Part shown: piece after piece, positions 42,538-51,166 of the stretch
How the letters are laid out: every line of letters starts with the position of its first letter
Position numbering within the stretch: position 1 is the stretch's first letter
From: Eubacteriales bacterium
GTDB taxonomy: Bacteria; Bacillota; Clostridia; Oscillospirales; Butyricicoccaceae
Assembly (NCBI GenBank): GCA_030524205.1
Contig: JAUNGZ010000001.1
Location: 62,001 to 126,000 of the forward strand
DNA length: 64,000 bases
Reading direction: 5' to 3'
Position numbers and translations under genes: made by a program
The notes under the pieces: model-generated
The model's input: only the letters and a program-made list of their open reading frames with translations
What the model was told of the DNA's origin: nothing
Databases searched by the model: none

Positions 42538-43275
42538 ATGACAGGAAAACAGCCGGTGCGGAGGCGCAGCGGCGGCGGCAAGGGGCTGCTGCTGCTTGTG
42601 GCGCTCGTCCTCGCCGCGGGCGTTATTAAATACGCCGACACGCCCTTTGCCGTGGCCGCGCGGCAAAAGGCGGCGGAGGTGGTCGCGGGCCTACCCGGGG
42701 CGGACCGAGTGCTCGCCGTGTTCGGCGGCAAGGAAAACGATCCGGGGGTCAGCGAGGTATTCGGGCAGCAGCAGCCGTCGGCCGGCGGAACCGATTACGC
42801 CGCGTCCTCGGGCGGCGCGGACGATATTCTCGGACGCGAGCAGACGCTGTTCCCCGACACGGTCGACCAGACGGTCTATCCGATGGAATTTGAGCACGTG
42901 ATGCCCGCCGAGGGAACGCAGACCTCGGATTTCGGCAGCCGTCTCAGCCCGATTACCGGACAGCCCGGCTTCCACTACGGTCTGGACATCGCCGCGGACG
43001 AGGGCGTGAAGATCGGCGCGTTTGCAGACGGCACGGTGCGCGAGGTGGGGGAATCGAGCTACGGCAATTATCTGATCGTCGACCACGACGACGGCTTTAC
43101 CACCCTGTACGCGCATTGCAGCAGCATTTCCGCCAAGGTCGGGGACAAGGTGAAATGCGGCGGCGAGATCGCGCGCGTCGGCCAGACGGGCAACGCAACC
43201 GGCCCGCATCTGCATCTGGAGCTATGGAAGGGCGGCGCGGCGCTCGATCCCGCCGACTACCTGACCGAGGCGTAA
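42538..43275 (+). CDS. M23 (LytM) peptidase with N-terminal membrane anchor, SpoIVFA/SpoIIQ-like
   Basis: The 245-residue protein has a basic N-terminus, one membrane helix (about 16-31) and an outer M23 domain. Zinc and catalytic residues are complete: HYGLD (His146, Asp150), YAHCSS (His193) and PHLHLE (His224, His226). It is therefore potentially active, unlike B. subtilis SpoIIQ. The next gene, starting directly after the TAA, is a site-2-type M50 protease, an arrangement reminiscent of SpoIVFA-SpoIVFB in sigma-K activation. I infer a sporulation or envelope-signalling pair but cannot prove it. GAAAGGAGGC precedes the ATG. Confidence 0.85.
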   Translation: MTGKQPVRRRSGGGKGLLLLVALVLAAGVIKYADTPFAVAARQKAAEVVAGLPGADRVLAVFGGKENDPGVSEVFGQQQPSAGGTDYAASSGGADDILGREQTLFPDTVDQTVYPMEFEHVMPAEGTQTSDFGSRLSPITGQPGFHYGLDIAADEGVKIGAFADGTVREVGESSYGNYLIVDHDDGFTTLYAHCSSISAKVGDKVKCGGEIARVGQTGNATGPHLHLELWKGGAALDPADYLTEA

Positions 43276-43836
43276 ATGCGCGGCAAAATCGAGGTGCGGG
43301 ACGGTTTTCTCGTGTTGCTCGCCGCGCTGTGGTGCGTGGATGAAACGGGTGTGCTGCCGCTGTTCCTGCTCGCCGCCGCCGTGCACGAGGGCGGACATCT
43401 CACCGTACTGTACCTTGCGGGCGGGCGGGTGCTGCGGCTGACGCTGACCGCGTGCGGCGCTACGCTGCACTGCGCGCTGCCCGAGGGCCGGTGCGCGCGG
43501 GCGGCCGTCTGCCTTGCCGGGCCGGCGGCGAGCTTTGCGCTGACCGCGCTTGTCCAGCCCTTGGGCTGGTACCGCCTTGCCGGCGCGAGCGTGCTGCTCG
43601 GCGCGTTCAACCTGCTGCCCATGCCGCCGCTCGACGGCGGCATGGCGCTTTCCCACCTGTGCCTTTCTCGCTTTGGCTGTATCCGGCAGGCGCTTGCCCT
43701 GCTGACGATGCTCTCGCTGCTTAGCGCGGGCATATGGCTCGCCGGACGCGGCGGCGGGTGCTGGCTGCTGCTGACCGGCGCGCTGATAAGCGTCCAAACG
43801 GTGAAAAAACTTGCAAAAAATGCGATACAGGTGTAA
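43276..43836 (+). CDS. M50-family site-2-type metalloprotease (SpoIVFB-like)
   Basis: The 186-residue polytopic membrane protein has the zinc motif AVHEGGHL (His37, Glu38, His41) in a helix and the third ligand region NLLPMPPLDGG, which corresponds to the NPxDG motif. Its small size with about five helices resembles SpoIVFB-type intramembrane proteases. It begins immediately after the stop of the M23 gene and so is translationally coupled. The likely substrate is a membrane-tethered pro-sigma factor or anti-sigma factor; none is next to it. Confidence 0.88.
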   Translation: MRGKIEVRDGFLVLLAALWCVDETGVLPLFLLAAAVHEGGHLTVLYLAGGRVLRLTLTACGATLHCALPEGRCARAAVCLAGPAASFALTALVQPLGWYRLAGASVLLGAFNLLPMPPLDGGMALSHLCLSRFGCIRQALALLTMLSLLSAGIWLAGRGGGCWLLLTGALISVQTVKKLAKNAIQV

Positions 43837-43876
43837 GATAAACATAATAACTGTGGCTTGCTGGAACGGAGGAAAC

Positions 43877-44356
43877 ATGTTTCAGATCGGTGATAAGATC
43901 GTACATCCCCTGCACGGCGCGGGCGTGATCGAGGACATTGTGGAGCGGACGATCGACGGTGAAAGCACGCGGTACTATGCCCTCAAATTGGCGCTGGACG
44001 ATACCCAGCTTTTCCTGCCGGTCGATGCGTGTGAAAAGCTCGGCATCCGCCCGGTCTGTTCCAAAAAGCAAGCGGAGGATTTTCTCGCCCGGCTCGACGA
44101 CGTCGCCCGGGGTGAGGATAAGGGCTGGAACCAGCGCTATCGGGAAAACATGCTGCACATCCGCTCGGGCGACCTGCTCGAGGTCGCGCAGGTGGTCAAA
44201 AATCTGGCCGAGCGCGAAAGCGAGCGCGGCCTGTCGACGGGCGAAAAGAAAATGCTGTCCTCCGCGCGGCAGATTCTGGATTCTGAAATCGCCTTTGCGC
44301 TCGGCAAAACCCCGCAGGAGGCGCAGGCGCTGATCAACGAGAGGCTTTGCATTTAA
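43877..44356 (+). CDS. CarD/CdnL-family RNA polymerase-binding regulator
   Basis: The 159-residue protein starts MFQIGDKIVHPLHGAGVIED, the Tudor-like RNA-polymerase-interaction domain of CarD/CdnL/TRCF proteins, followed by a helical C-terminal DNA-binding domain (WNQRYRENMLHIRSGDLLEV). It stabilises open complexes, often at rRNA and other strong promoters. I start at 43877 after ACGGAGG; the frame is open further upstream. In Firmicutes carD frequently precedes ispD-ispF, as it does here, with a terminator in between. Confidence 0.93.
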   Translation: MFQIGDKIVHPLHGAGVIEDIVERTIDGESTRYYALKLALDDTQLFLPVDACEKLGIRPVCSKKQAEDFLARLDDVARGEDKGWNQRYRENMLHIRSGDLLEVAQVVKNLAERESERGLSTGEKKMLSSARQILDSEIAFALGKTPQEAQALINERLCI

Positions 44357-44406
44357 AAAGGCCGCGCCGCGTCCGAACGCCGCGCCGACCCAATACGGTT
44401 CGCGCA

Positions 44407-44436
44407 AAAGGCCCGCTGTGCTCCGCGGGCCTTTTT
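44407..44436 (+). terminator. Terminator between the CarD gene and ispD
   Basis: AAAGGCCCGC / GCGGGCCTTT followed by a T-run. Confidence 0.8.
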
Positions 44437-44482
44437 TAGGGCGCGCACAGCATGAAACGCCATATCAGGAGGTTGAAACGAC

Positions 44483-45196
44483 TTGTTTGGAAAACGGAAA
44501 AAACAGACGCCGCCCGCCGTGTGCGCGGTGATCGTCGCGGCGGGCTCGTCGCGGCGCATGGGCGGGGAGAACAAGCTGCTGCTTCCGCTGGCAGGCGCGC
44601 CCGTGCTGGCGCACACGCTGTCCGCGTTTGAGCGGTGCGCCGCCGTGCGGGATATCGTGCTCGTCTGCCGCGAGCAGGACATCCTGCCCTACACGGAGCT
44701 GGCGCAGGCCTACGGGGTGTCCAAGCTGCGCACCGTTACGCGCGGCGGAGACAGCCGGACGGCTTCCGTGCTCGCGGGGGTCGCCGCCGCGCCGGAGGAT
44801 GCCGCGCTCGTCGCCGTACATGACGGCGCGCGGCCGCTGGTGTCCGACCGGATCATCTCCGAGGCGGTGCGGGCCGCGGCCGACTGCGGCGCGGCCGCGC
44901 CGGTGGTTGCGGTCAAGGACAGCATCAAGCGCATCGAAAACGGCCTGATCGCGGCCGACGTGCCGCGCGATACGCTCGCCGCCGTACAAACGCCGCAGGT
45001 GTTCGACCGCGCGCTGCTCACCCGCGCGCTGACCGCCGCCGCGCGCGGCGGCCGCACCTTTACCGACGACTGCGCCGCGGTCGAAGCGCTCGGCCACGCC
45101 GTGCGTGCCACCGACGGGGCTTATGAGAACATCAAAATCACAACGCCCGAGGACATTCCGGTCGCGGAGGCGTTTTTGCAGCGGGAGGAACTCTAA
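44483..45196 (+). CDS. ispD: 2-C-methyl-D-erythritol 4-phosphate cytidylyltransferase (IspD)
   Basis: The 237-residue nucleotidyltransferase has the signature VIVAAGSSRRMGGENKLLLP near its N-terminus, AVHDGARPLVSDRII in the middle and ITTPEDIPVAEAFL at the end. It converts MEP plus CTP to CDP-ME in the non-mevalonate isoprenoid pathway. The start is a TTG nine bases after AGGAGG. The ispF gene starts immediately after the stop codon, so two consecutive-region pathway enzymes are coupled. Confidence 0.95.
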   Translation: MFGKRKKQTPPAVCAVIVAAGSSRRMGGENKLLLPLAGAPVLAHTLSAFERCAAVRDIVLVCREQDILPYTELAQAYGVSKLRTVTRGGDSRTASVLAGVAAAPEDAALVAVHDGARPLVSDRIISEAVRAAADCGAAAPVVAVKDSIKRIENGLIAADVPRDTLAAVQTPQVFDRALLTRALTAAARGGRTFTDDCAAVEALGHAVRATDGAYENIKITTPEDIPVAEAFLQREEL

Positions 45197-45670
45197 ATGC
45201 GAATCGGACACGGATACGATGTGCACAAGCTCGCCGCCGGGCGCAGGTGCGTGATCGGCGGGGTGGACATCCCGCACGAGACCGGGCTTGTGGGCCATTC
45301 GGACGCCGACGTGCTGACGCACGCGGTCATGGACGCGCTGCTGGGCGCGCTCGCCCTCGGAGACATCGGGCGGCATTTCCCGGACACCGACGAACTCTTC
45401 AAGGGCGCGGACAGCCTTGCGCTTCTGCGCCATGTCGCCGCTATGGTCGACGGGCAGGGCTGGCGGCTGTGCAATCTGGACGCGACGGTTTTGGCGCAGG
45501 CGCCGAGGCTTGCGCCGCACATCGCGCAAATGCGGGAAAACCTCGCCGCCGCCATCGGCTGCGCGGTAGCGCAGGTGTCCGTCAAGGCGACGACCGAGGA
45601 GGGTCTGGGCTTCACCGGAAAGCGCGAGGGCGTCGCCGCCCACTGCGTCTGCCTGCTGGAGGAAAAATAA
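45197..45670 (+). CDS. ispF: 2-C-methyl-D-erythritol 2,4-cyclodiphosphate synthase (IspF)
   Basis: The 157-residue protein begins [18 protein letters not shown], with the metal ligands of the DxH motif (Asp8, His10). It contains [20 protein letters not shown] with the third histidine, and ends with [19 protein letters not shown], as in IspF trimers. It cyclises CDP-ME 2-phosphate to MEcPP. Its ATG abuts the ispD TAA. A strong terminator follows. Confidence 0.97.
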   Translation: MRIGHGYDVHKLAAGRRCVIGGVDIPHETGLVGHSDADVLTHAVMDALLGALALGDIGRHFPDTDELFKGADSLALLRHVAAMVDGQGWRLCNLDATVLAQAPRLAPHIAQMRENLAAAIGCAVAQVSVKATTEEGLGFTGKREGVAAHCVCLLEEK

Positions 45671-45680
45671 ACGCAAAAAG

Positions 45681-45713
45681 GGAGCGGAACCGAACGGTTC
45701 CGCTCCTTTTTTT
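45681..45713 (+). terminator. Terminator after ispF
   Basis: GGAGCGGAACC / GGTTCCGCTCC (11 bp) followed by seven T residues. Confidence 0.9.
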
Positions 45714-45784
45714 ATGAAACCCCCGCGCTCGCGGCGCGTATTTGTGGAACGATGCGAAGCTCCGTCGAAAGTCCGGTCTTTCTC

Positions 45785-47167
45785 CTATATCCGCTTTTCC
45801 ATACCGCGCAGGATCTGCCGGAAGCGGACGAGGAACAGCACGGTCGTCGTCGCGGCGGCGAGAAAATCGGCCACCGGCTCGGCGAAAAACACCGCGAACA
45901 GCTTATCCTCAAAAAAGCGCGGCAGAACCAGAATCAGTGGGATGAGCAGGATGATCTTGCGCTCAAGCGCCAAAAACAGCGAAATTTTCGCCTCGCCCAG
46001 CGCGACGAACGACTGTTGGAACACCGTCTGGAACGCGGTCGTAAAGCCGACCGCCAGATAAATGCGCAACGCCCACGCGGTCATATCGACCAGCGCGGGG
46101 TCCTGATTGAACAGGCGCGCGACCGTCTGCGGCGAAAGCTGCACGAACGCCCACACGGCAAAGGAAAACGCGCAGGCGATCAGCAGGTTGTATTGGACGA
46201 CCCGCTTCATCCGCTCGGGCCTGCCCGCGCCGTAGTTGTAGCTCAAAATAGGCTGCGCGCCCTGCGTCAGACCGAGCAGCGGCATTTGCAGCATCTGGGC
46301 GACCGAGGTTAAAATCGTCATTGCGCCGACCGCAAGGTCGCCGCCGTATTTGCGCAGCGACACGTTGAAGGTGACGGTCAGCAGGCTTTCGGTCGCCTGC
46401 ATGACAAACGGCGACGCGCCGAGCGCGACCGCGGGCAGCAGCAGACCTTTGTCCAGCCGGAAAAAGGTCTTTTTCAAATGCAGATCGCTCTTGCCGCCCG
46501 ACAGAAAGCGGACCACCCACACGGCGGACACGGCCTGCGAAATCACCGTGGCAATCGCCGCACCGCGCACGCCCATGCCGAACACGAAGATGAAAACGGG
46601 GTCGAGCGCGACATTGAGCGCCGCGCCGATCAGCACGGTCTGCATCGCGACGGCCGACTTGCCCTGCGCCGTGATAAAGCCGTTCAAGCCCAACGCGGTC
46701 ATCACAAAGACCGTGCCGAGCACGTAAATATTGAGATACTGCATCGCGTAGGGCAGCGTGTCGGACGAGGCGCCGAACAGCCGGAGCAGCGGCTGCTGAA
46801 ACAGCAGGAACACGACCGTCAGCACGGCGGCAAGCCCCCAGAGCGCGGCGGTGCACGCGCCGAGCGTCCGCTCGGCCCTTTCATGCTCGCCCGCGCCCAG
46901 CGCGATCGACGCGCGCGGCGCGCCGCCCATGCCGATCAGCGCGGCAAACGCCGCGATCAGCGTGATGACCGGAAACGTGACGCCCATGCCGGTCAGCGCC
47001 ACCTTGCCTTCGCCCGGAATCTGCCCGATGTAGACGCGGTCGACGATGTTGTACAGCAGGTTTACCACCTGCGCACAGATCGTCGGCAGCGCCAGACGTA
47101 CAAGAAGTGGGCCGACCGGGTCGCTGCCCAGATCGGCCTCGCGTTTTCTCTTTTCCTCGGCTGCCAT
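45785..47167 (-). CDS. MATE-family efflux transporter
   Basis: The 460-residue protein has twelve hydrophobic segments and the MATE N-terminus DPVGPLLVRLALPTICAQVV, followed by NLLYNIVDRVYIGQIPGEGK. The second half repeats the motif around GLTQGAQPILSYNYGAGRPE. Members are Na+- or H+-coupled exporters of cationic drugs or metabolites. Its ATG overlaps the stop of the uridine phosphorylase gene by one base, so it belongs to the DUF951-udp-MATE operon. The substrate is unknown; export of nucleobases or analogues is a guess from context. Confidence 0.94.
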   Translation of the reverse strand: MAAEEKRKREADLGSDPVGPLLVRLALPTICAQVVNLLYNIVDRVYIGQIPGEGKVALTGMGVTFPVITLIAAFAALIGMGGAPRASIALGAGEHERAERTLGACTAALWGLAAVLTVVFLLFQQPLLRLFGASSDTLPYAMQYLNIYVLGTVFVMTALGLNGFITAQGKSAVAMQTVLIGAALNVALDPVFIFVFGMGVRGAAIATVISQAVSAVWVVRFLSGGKSDLHLKKTFFRLDKGLLLPAVALGASPFVMQATESLLTVTFNVSLRKYGGDLAVGAMTILTSVAQMLQMPLLGLTQGAQPILSYNYGAGRPERMKRVVQYNLLIACAFSFAVWAFVQLSPQTVARLFNQDPALVDMTAWALRIYLAVGFTTAFQTVFQQSFVALGEAKISLFLALERKIILLIPLILVLPRFFEDKLFAVFFAEPVADFLAAATTTVLFLVRFRQILRGMEKRI

Positions 47168-47928
47168 TACCCCGCGTTGTCCTCCCGTATCAGGATGCGC
47201 AGCGCCTCGACCGCGGTTCGCACGCCCCGCTCGGCGGCGTCGGGCGGGATGCTCGGCGCGTCGTCGTTATCGGCGTTCCACAGCACGTTCAGCACCGCGC
47301 CGCAGCGCACGTGCAGCACCTGCGACACGATCAGCAGCGCCGCTGTTTCCATCTCGCTCGTCAGCGCGCCCGCCGCCTTCCACGCCCTCCATTTGGCCAA
47401 AAGCTCCTCCGCGATGGGCTGGACGGACGGGCGTATCTCCCCGTAAAAGCTGTCCTTGGACTGGATGACGCCGATATGGTGCGTCAGACCGAGCGTTACC
47501 GCAGCGTCCCGCAGCGCGGACACAACCTCGAAGCTGGCCGCCGCCGGGAACTCGATCGGCAGGTATTCGCGGCTGGTACCCTCCTGCCGGATGGCGGCGG
47601 TCGCGATGACGATATCGCCGCCCTTCACCTCGTCCACAATGCCGCCCGAGGTGCCCACGCGGATAAACGTGTCCGCCCCGCACTCGACCAGCTCCTCTAA
47701 AGCGATCGCGGCGGACGGACCCCCGATGCCGGTCGAGCAGACGGCGACGGGTTCGCCGTCCAGCCGTCCCGTCCAGAGCGTGTACTCGCGATTCTGCGCA
47801 AGCTGCTTCGGTTCATCGAAATACCGCGCGATTTTTTCGCAGCGGCCGGGGTCGCCCGGCAGGATGACATAGCGGCCGATGTTGCCCTTTTGAATCTGGA
47901 TATGCATTTGCTTGCCGTCGATCATCAT
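47167..47928 (-). CDS. udp: Uridine phosphorylase-type nucleoside phosphorylase
   Basis: The 253-residue protein of the PNP/UDP family has VILPGDPGRCEKIARYFDEP (phosphate site), VCSTGIGGPSAAIALEELVE, and FIRVGTSGGIVDEVKGGDIV, with the conserved SEMETAALL ribose-binding segment. These features favour uridine phosphorylase over purine nucleoside phosphorylase. It splits uridine to uracil and ribose 1-phosphate in salvage. It overlaps the DUF951 gene by four bases upstream and the MATE gene by one base downstream. Other pyrimidine or purine nucleosides cannot be excluded. Confidence 0.9.
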   Translation of the reverse strand: MMIDGKQMHIQIQKGNIGRYVILPGDPGRCEKIARYFDEPKQLAQNREYTLWTGRLDGEPVAVCSTGIGGPSAAIALEELVECGADTFIRVGTSGGIVDEVKGGDIVIATAAIRQEGTSREYLPIEFPAAASFEVVSALRDAAVTLGLTHHIGVIQSKDSFYGEIRPSVQPIAEELLAKWRAWKAAGALTSEMETAALLIVSQVLHVRCGAVLNVLWNADNDDAPSIPPDAAERGVRTAVEALRILIREDNAG

Positions 47929-48122
47929 ATGCTTTTTCCCTCCCGTTCGATAATGCGGATGTTTTTTTCCGCTTTCGAGCGCGGCAGCATGACTTCATGC
48001 CCGCAGCCCTCGCATTTGAGTTTGAAATCCATCCCCGTGCGCAGCACCTTCCAGCGTTTAGAGCCGCAGGGATGCGGTTTTTTCATGGTCAAAACGTCGT
48101 TTACCTGTACGTCCATGCACAT
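47925..48122 (-). CDS. DUF951-family small protein with zinc-binding cysteines
   Basis: The 65-residue protein reads VQVNDVLTMKKPHPCGSKRW followed by KLKCEGCGHEVMLPRSKAEK, the DUF951 pattern of a PCGS motif and a CxxC pair near the middle. Many Firmicutes carry one copy. The function is unknown; nucleic-acid binding is often guessed because of the basic character and zinc-ribbon-like cysteines. It is the first gene of a three-gene minus-strand unit and overlaps udp (ATGA). ATG codons at residues 1 and 3 are both possible. Confidence 0.9.
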   Translation of the reverse strand: MCMDVQVNDVLTMKKPHPCGSKRWKVLRTGMDFKLKCEGCGHEVMLPRSKAEKNIRIIEREGKSI

Positions 48123-48236
48123 GCACGCCCTCTCATCCGCAAGTCTTTTCGATAGGTTTATTATAGCATATTCGGGGTGCTATTCATAGCCGGATTTTCA
48201 TATAGTAGCACAGACCCCAAAGGAGGCACGGCTTTT

Positions 48237-49175
48237 ATGAAAACAAGCGAATCCTATCTGCCCGAGGGCAGTTATTCCGCCTATCCCGAGGTGCGGCAGG
48301 CGCTCGAATCGCTCGACGGGCTGCGCGCCGCGCAGGACGGAGGCGTGATCCTCGAAGCGGTTGCCGAGCGCTGCACGGCGGCGCACGATCTGGCCTTCGA
48401 TTTCGGCTTTGCGGCGGGGGTGATGCCGCGCGCCTGCTGCGCCCTCGGCGTTGCCGAGGGCGATACGCGGGAGATCGCCATTTTATCCCGCGTCGGCAAG
48501 CCGACATGCTTTGTCGTCACCGAAATCGACGAATCGACCGCCCCGCCGACCGTCTGGCTGTCCCGCACGATCGTGCAGCAGCGCGCGCAGGATTTTTTGC
48601 TGGAAACCCTGCGGCCGGGCGATATCATCCCGGCCAAGGTGACGCATTTGGAGCCGTTCGGCGCGTTTGTCGACATCGGCTGCGGCGTGGCCTCGCTCAT
48701 CGGCATTGAAAACCTGTCGGTCTCCCGCATTTTCCACCCGCGCGACCGGCTTATCGTCGGGCAGGATATTTACGCGGCCGTCCGCGCGGTCGACCCGGAG
48801 GCGCGCCGCGTCTCGCTGACCCACCGCGAGCTTTTGGGCACGTGGGAGCAGAACGCCGCGCTCTTTTGCCCGGGCGAGACCGTGCGCGGCGTGGTGCGGT
48901 CGATCGAGCCGTACGGCGTGTTCATCGAGCTGACGCCCAACCTGTCCGGCCTTGCCGAGCCGCGCGGCGACCTTTCGGTCGGCATGGTGGTCTCGGTATA
49001 CATCAAGTCCATTCTGCCCCAGCGCATGAAAATCAAGCTGACCGTAATCGACGTGCTCTCGCCGGGCGAGCCGCCCCCGCTGCCGCAGTATTACCTGACC
49101 GAAGGGCACATCAGCGAATGGGTCTATACGCCCGCGGGGTGTGAACATAAGTATATCGCTACGCTCTTCGATTGA
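48237..49175 (+). CDS. S1 RNA-binding-domain protein (ribosomal-protein-S1-like)
   Basis: The product is about 312 residues. An N-terminal domain of about 130 residues is followed by two S1 (OB-fold) domains: GDIIPAKVTHLEPFGAFVDI with a following IENLSVSRIFHPRD, and ETVRGVVRSIEPYGVFIELT with AEPRGDLSVGMVV. I start at 48237, nine bases after AAAGGAGG. Clostridial genomes carry such short S1 paralogues; they bind mRNA but are not proven ribosomal. The last codons merge with repeat copy C, which begins within the stop region (TTCGATTGA). Confidence 0.88.
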   Translation: MKTSESYLPEGSYSAYPEVRQALESLDGLRAAQDGGVILEAVAERCTAAHDLAFDFGFAAGVMPRACCALGVAEGDTREIAILSRVGKPTCFVVTEIDESTAPPTVWLSRTIVQQRAQDFLLETLRPGDIIPAKVTHLEPFGAFVDIGCGVASLIGIENLSVSRIFHPRDRLIVGQDIYAAVRAVDPEARRVSLTHRELLGTWEQNAALFCPGETVRGVVRSIEPYGVFIELTPNLSGLAEPRGDLSVGMVVSVYIKSILPQRMKIKLTVIDVLSPGEPPPLPQYYLTEGHISEWVYTPAGCEHKYIATLFD

Positions 49176-49424
49176 AAGCACGCTTTCAATCGAGGGACGC
49201 CCTGCGGGCGTTCAAACCGGACGTACAGTCCGGTTTGAGGGACGCCTTCCGGCGGAGCGCCGGAAAAGCTATTGCAGAGAAAACCGCTGAAAATTTCGAT
49301 TTTCAGCGGTTTTCTCTATTTGATAAAAAAGTCAGGCACTGGTCCTGACTTTTTTGTCGAGCGGACGCAGAAGCGTCCGCTCTCCTTTTGAAATGCGCCT
49401 GCGGGCGGGGATGCGGAGGACGGG
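49169..49424 (+). repeat. Modular multi-hairpin repeat, copy C
   Basis: It begins inside the stop codon region of the S1 gene. Hairpin 1 is CGATTGAAAG-CACG-CTTTCAATCG, then GAGGGACGCC. An additional hairpin (CAAACCGGAC / GTCCGGTTTG) is followed by a second GAGGGACGCC. Then come TTCCGGC..GCCGGAA, AGCTATTGCAGAG, AAAACCGCTGAAAAT / ATTTTCAGCGGTTTT, AAAAAAGTCAGG / CCTGACTTTTTT, AGCGGACGC / GCGTCCGCT, and a tail ATGCGCCTGCGGGCGGGG. It ends four bases before the rarA stop codon of the opposing gene. Confidence 0.82.
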
Positions 49425-49427
49425 GGG

Positions 49428-50675
49428 CTATTTGCCTTTGACGCGGTCCCAATAAGCGCGGGCGGCCTGCTCGGTCTTGTTGGAGCCATAGTCGTAATAA
49501 CGCGCGTTCTTTAGTTCGTCCGGCAGGTACTGCTGCGCCGTCCAGTGATTCGGGTAGTCGTGCGGGTATTGATAGGTCAGCCCGCGCCCGAGCTTGGCCG
49601 CGCCGCCGTAATGCGCGTCCTTGATGTGCGCCGGAATATCGCCCGTTTTGCCGGCGCGCACGTCGGCAAGGGCGGCGTCGATCGCGAGATTCGCGCTGTT
49701 CGACTTGGGCGCGGTCGCCATCAGGATGACCGCCTCGGCCAGCGGGATGCGCGCCTCGGGCAGGCCGAGCTGGAACGCGGAATCGACGCAGGCTTTCACA
49801 ATGGCGGCACACTGGGGGTACGCCAGCCCCACGTCCTCCGACGCGATCACCAGCATCCGCCGCGCCGCCGAAATCATATCGCCCGCTTCGAGCAGCCGGG
49901 CGAGGTAGTGCAGCGCCGCGTCCGGGTCGGAGCCGCGGATCGACTTTTGCAGGGCGGACAGGATATCGTAATGACTGTCTCCGTCGCGGTCGTAGCGCAT
50001 GTTGGAGCGCTGGGCGGCCTGCTCCGCGTCCGCGAGGGTCACGCGCCCCCCCTTCGCGCCGAGCGCGAGCAGCTCGACCGCGCCGAGGGCTTTGCGCACG
50101 TCGCCGCCGCAGGCCCCCGCGATATGGGCGGCCACGCCGTCCTCGACCGAAAACGCGCCGTCCTCCATGGCAAGGCCAAACGCCCGCTCGACCGCCCGTT
50201 CCATAGCCGCGGGGCCGACCGGCTTAAACTCAAACACCGTGCACCGGCTGAGGATCGCGTTATAGATATAAAAATACGGGTTTTCGGTCGTCGAGGCGAT
50301 CAGCGTCATTTTGCCGGTCTCGATGAATTCCAGCAGGCTTTGCTGCTGCTTTTTGTTGAAATACTGGATCTCGTCCAGATAGACGAGCGCGCCGTTCGGC
50401 GCGAGAAAGGTATCCAGCTCGTCAATGATCGCCTTGATATCCGCAATGCCCGCCGTCGTCGCGTTTAAATGATACAGCTTGCGCTCGGTCTGCTTTGCGA
50501 TAATCGACGCGACCGTCGTTTTGCCCACGCCGGACGGGCCGTAAAAAATCAGGTTGGGGATCGTGCCCGACTCGATCACGCGGCGCAGCAGGCCGTTTTT
50601 GCCTAAAAGATGCTGCTGGCCTACCACATCGTCCAGCGTTTTGGGACGGATTTTGTCCGCTAAGGGTTGGTACAT
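49428..50675 (-). CDS. rarA: Replication-associated recombination protein A (RarA/MgsA AAA+ ATPase)
   Basis: The 415-residue protein starts MYQPLADKIRPKTLDDVVGQ and has Walker A GPSGVGKTTVA, Walker B ALVYLDEIQYFNKKQQQ, sensor ASTTENPYF, and the C-terminal tetramerisation part (YPHDYPNHWTAQQYLPDELK) of RarA/MgsA/Mgs1. It acts at stalled replication forks with SSB. GAGGAAG precedes the ATG. It is followed downstream only by the repeat and is probably monocistronic. Confidence 0.96.
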   Translation of the reverse strand: MYQPLADKIRPKTLDDVVGQQHLLGKNGLLRRVIESGTIPNLIFYGPSGVGKTTVASIIAKQTERKLYHLNATTAGIADIKAIIDELDTFLAPNGALVYLDEIQYFNKKQQQSLLEFIETGKMTLIASTTENPYFYIYNAILSRCTVFEFKPVGPAAMERAVERAFGLAMEDGAFSVEDGVAAHIAGACGGDVRKALGAVELLALGAKGGRVTLADAEQAAQRSNMRYDRDGDSHYDILSALQKSIRGSDPDAALHYLARLLEAGDMISAARRMLVIASEDVGLAYPQCAAIVKACVDSAFQLGLPEARIPLAEAVILMATAPKSNSANLAIDAALADVRAGKTGDIPAHIKDAHYGGAAKLGRGLTYQYPHDYPNHWTAQQYLPDELKNARYYDYGSNKTEQAARAYWDRVKGK

Positions 50676-50699
50676 GTCGTTTCTTCCTCTTATCTTAAA

Positions 50700-51029
50700 T
50701 TACAACGACGAAACCGCCGTAAAGGTGAGCCATCCGGTCAGATTCACGATACAAAGCAAAGTAAGCGGCAGCAAAAACACCTTTTCGCCCAGCGGCAGTC
50801 CCGCCCCGCCAAACAGGCCTTTGATCGCCCAAGCCGTGAGAAACGCGAAAAGGATTGCCCACGCCCACGGCAGCCAGTAGGCCAGCGCGACCGCGGTGCG
50901 CAGCGCCGCCCAAACGCCGTCCTCCCTGCGCAGTCCTTCCACTAAGGCTGCGGGCGCCAGCGACAGCAGATAGAGCGACAGTCCGTTCAGCGCGGTCGAA
51001 AGAATATACTTCGCCTTTTTCGCTTTCAT
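50700..51029 (-). CDS. Small integral membrane protein, unknown function
   Basis: The 109-residue protein has a basic N-terminus (MKAKKAKYILSTALNGLSLY) and three hydrophobic segments, at about 9-30, 48-70 and 80-105. I recognise no family. It lies 24 bases upstream of rarA in the same direction and may be co-transcribed with it. The G/A-rich sequence before the ATG (GGGAGGGG) is a fair ribosome-binding site. The absence of long alternative frames supports it as a real gene. Confidence 0.65.
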   Translation of the reverse strand: MKAKKAKYILSTALNGLSLYLLSLAPAALVEGLRREDGVWAALRTAVALAYWLPWAWAILFAFLTAWAIKGLFGGAGLPLGEKVFLLPLTLLCIVNLTGWLTFTAVSSL

Positions 51030-51166
51030 GTGCGCCCCTCCCCGTCCGCGTCAATTTGTGGTTTCATTATAGCATCTTCCCCGCCGGAACACAAACAGGG
51101 CTTGACTTTCTCGCTTTACCGTGGTAAACTTTTCCTAGTAAATAAACGGACGCAAGGAGAACCGCC

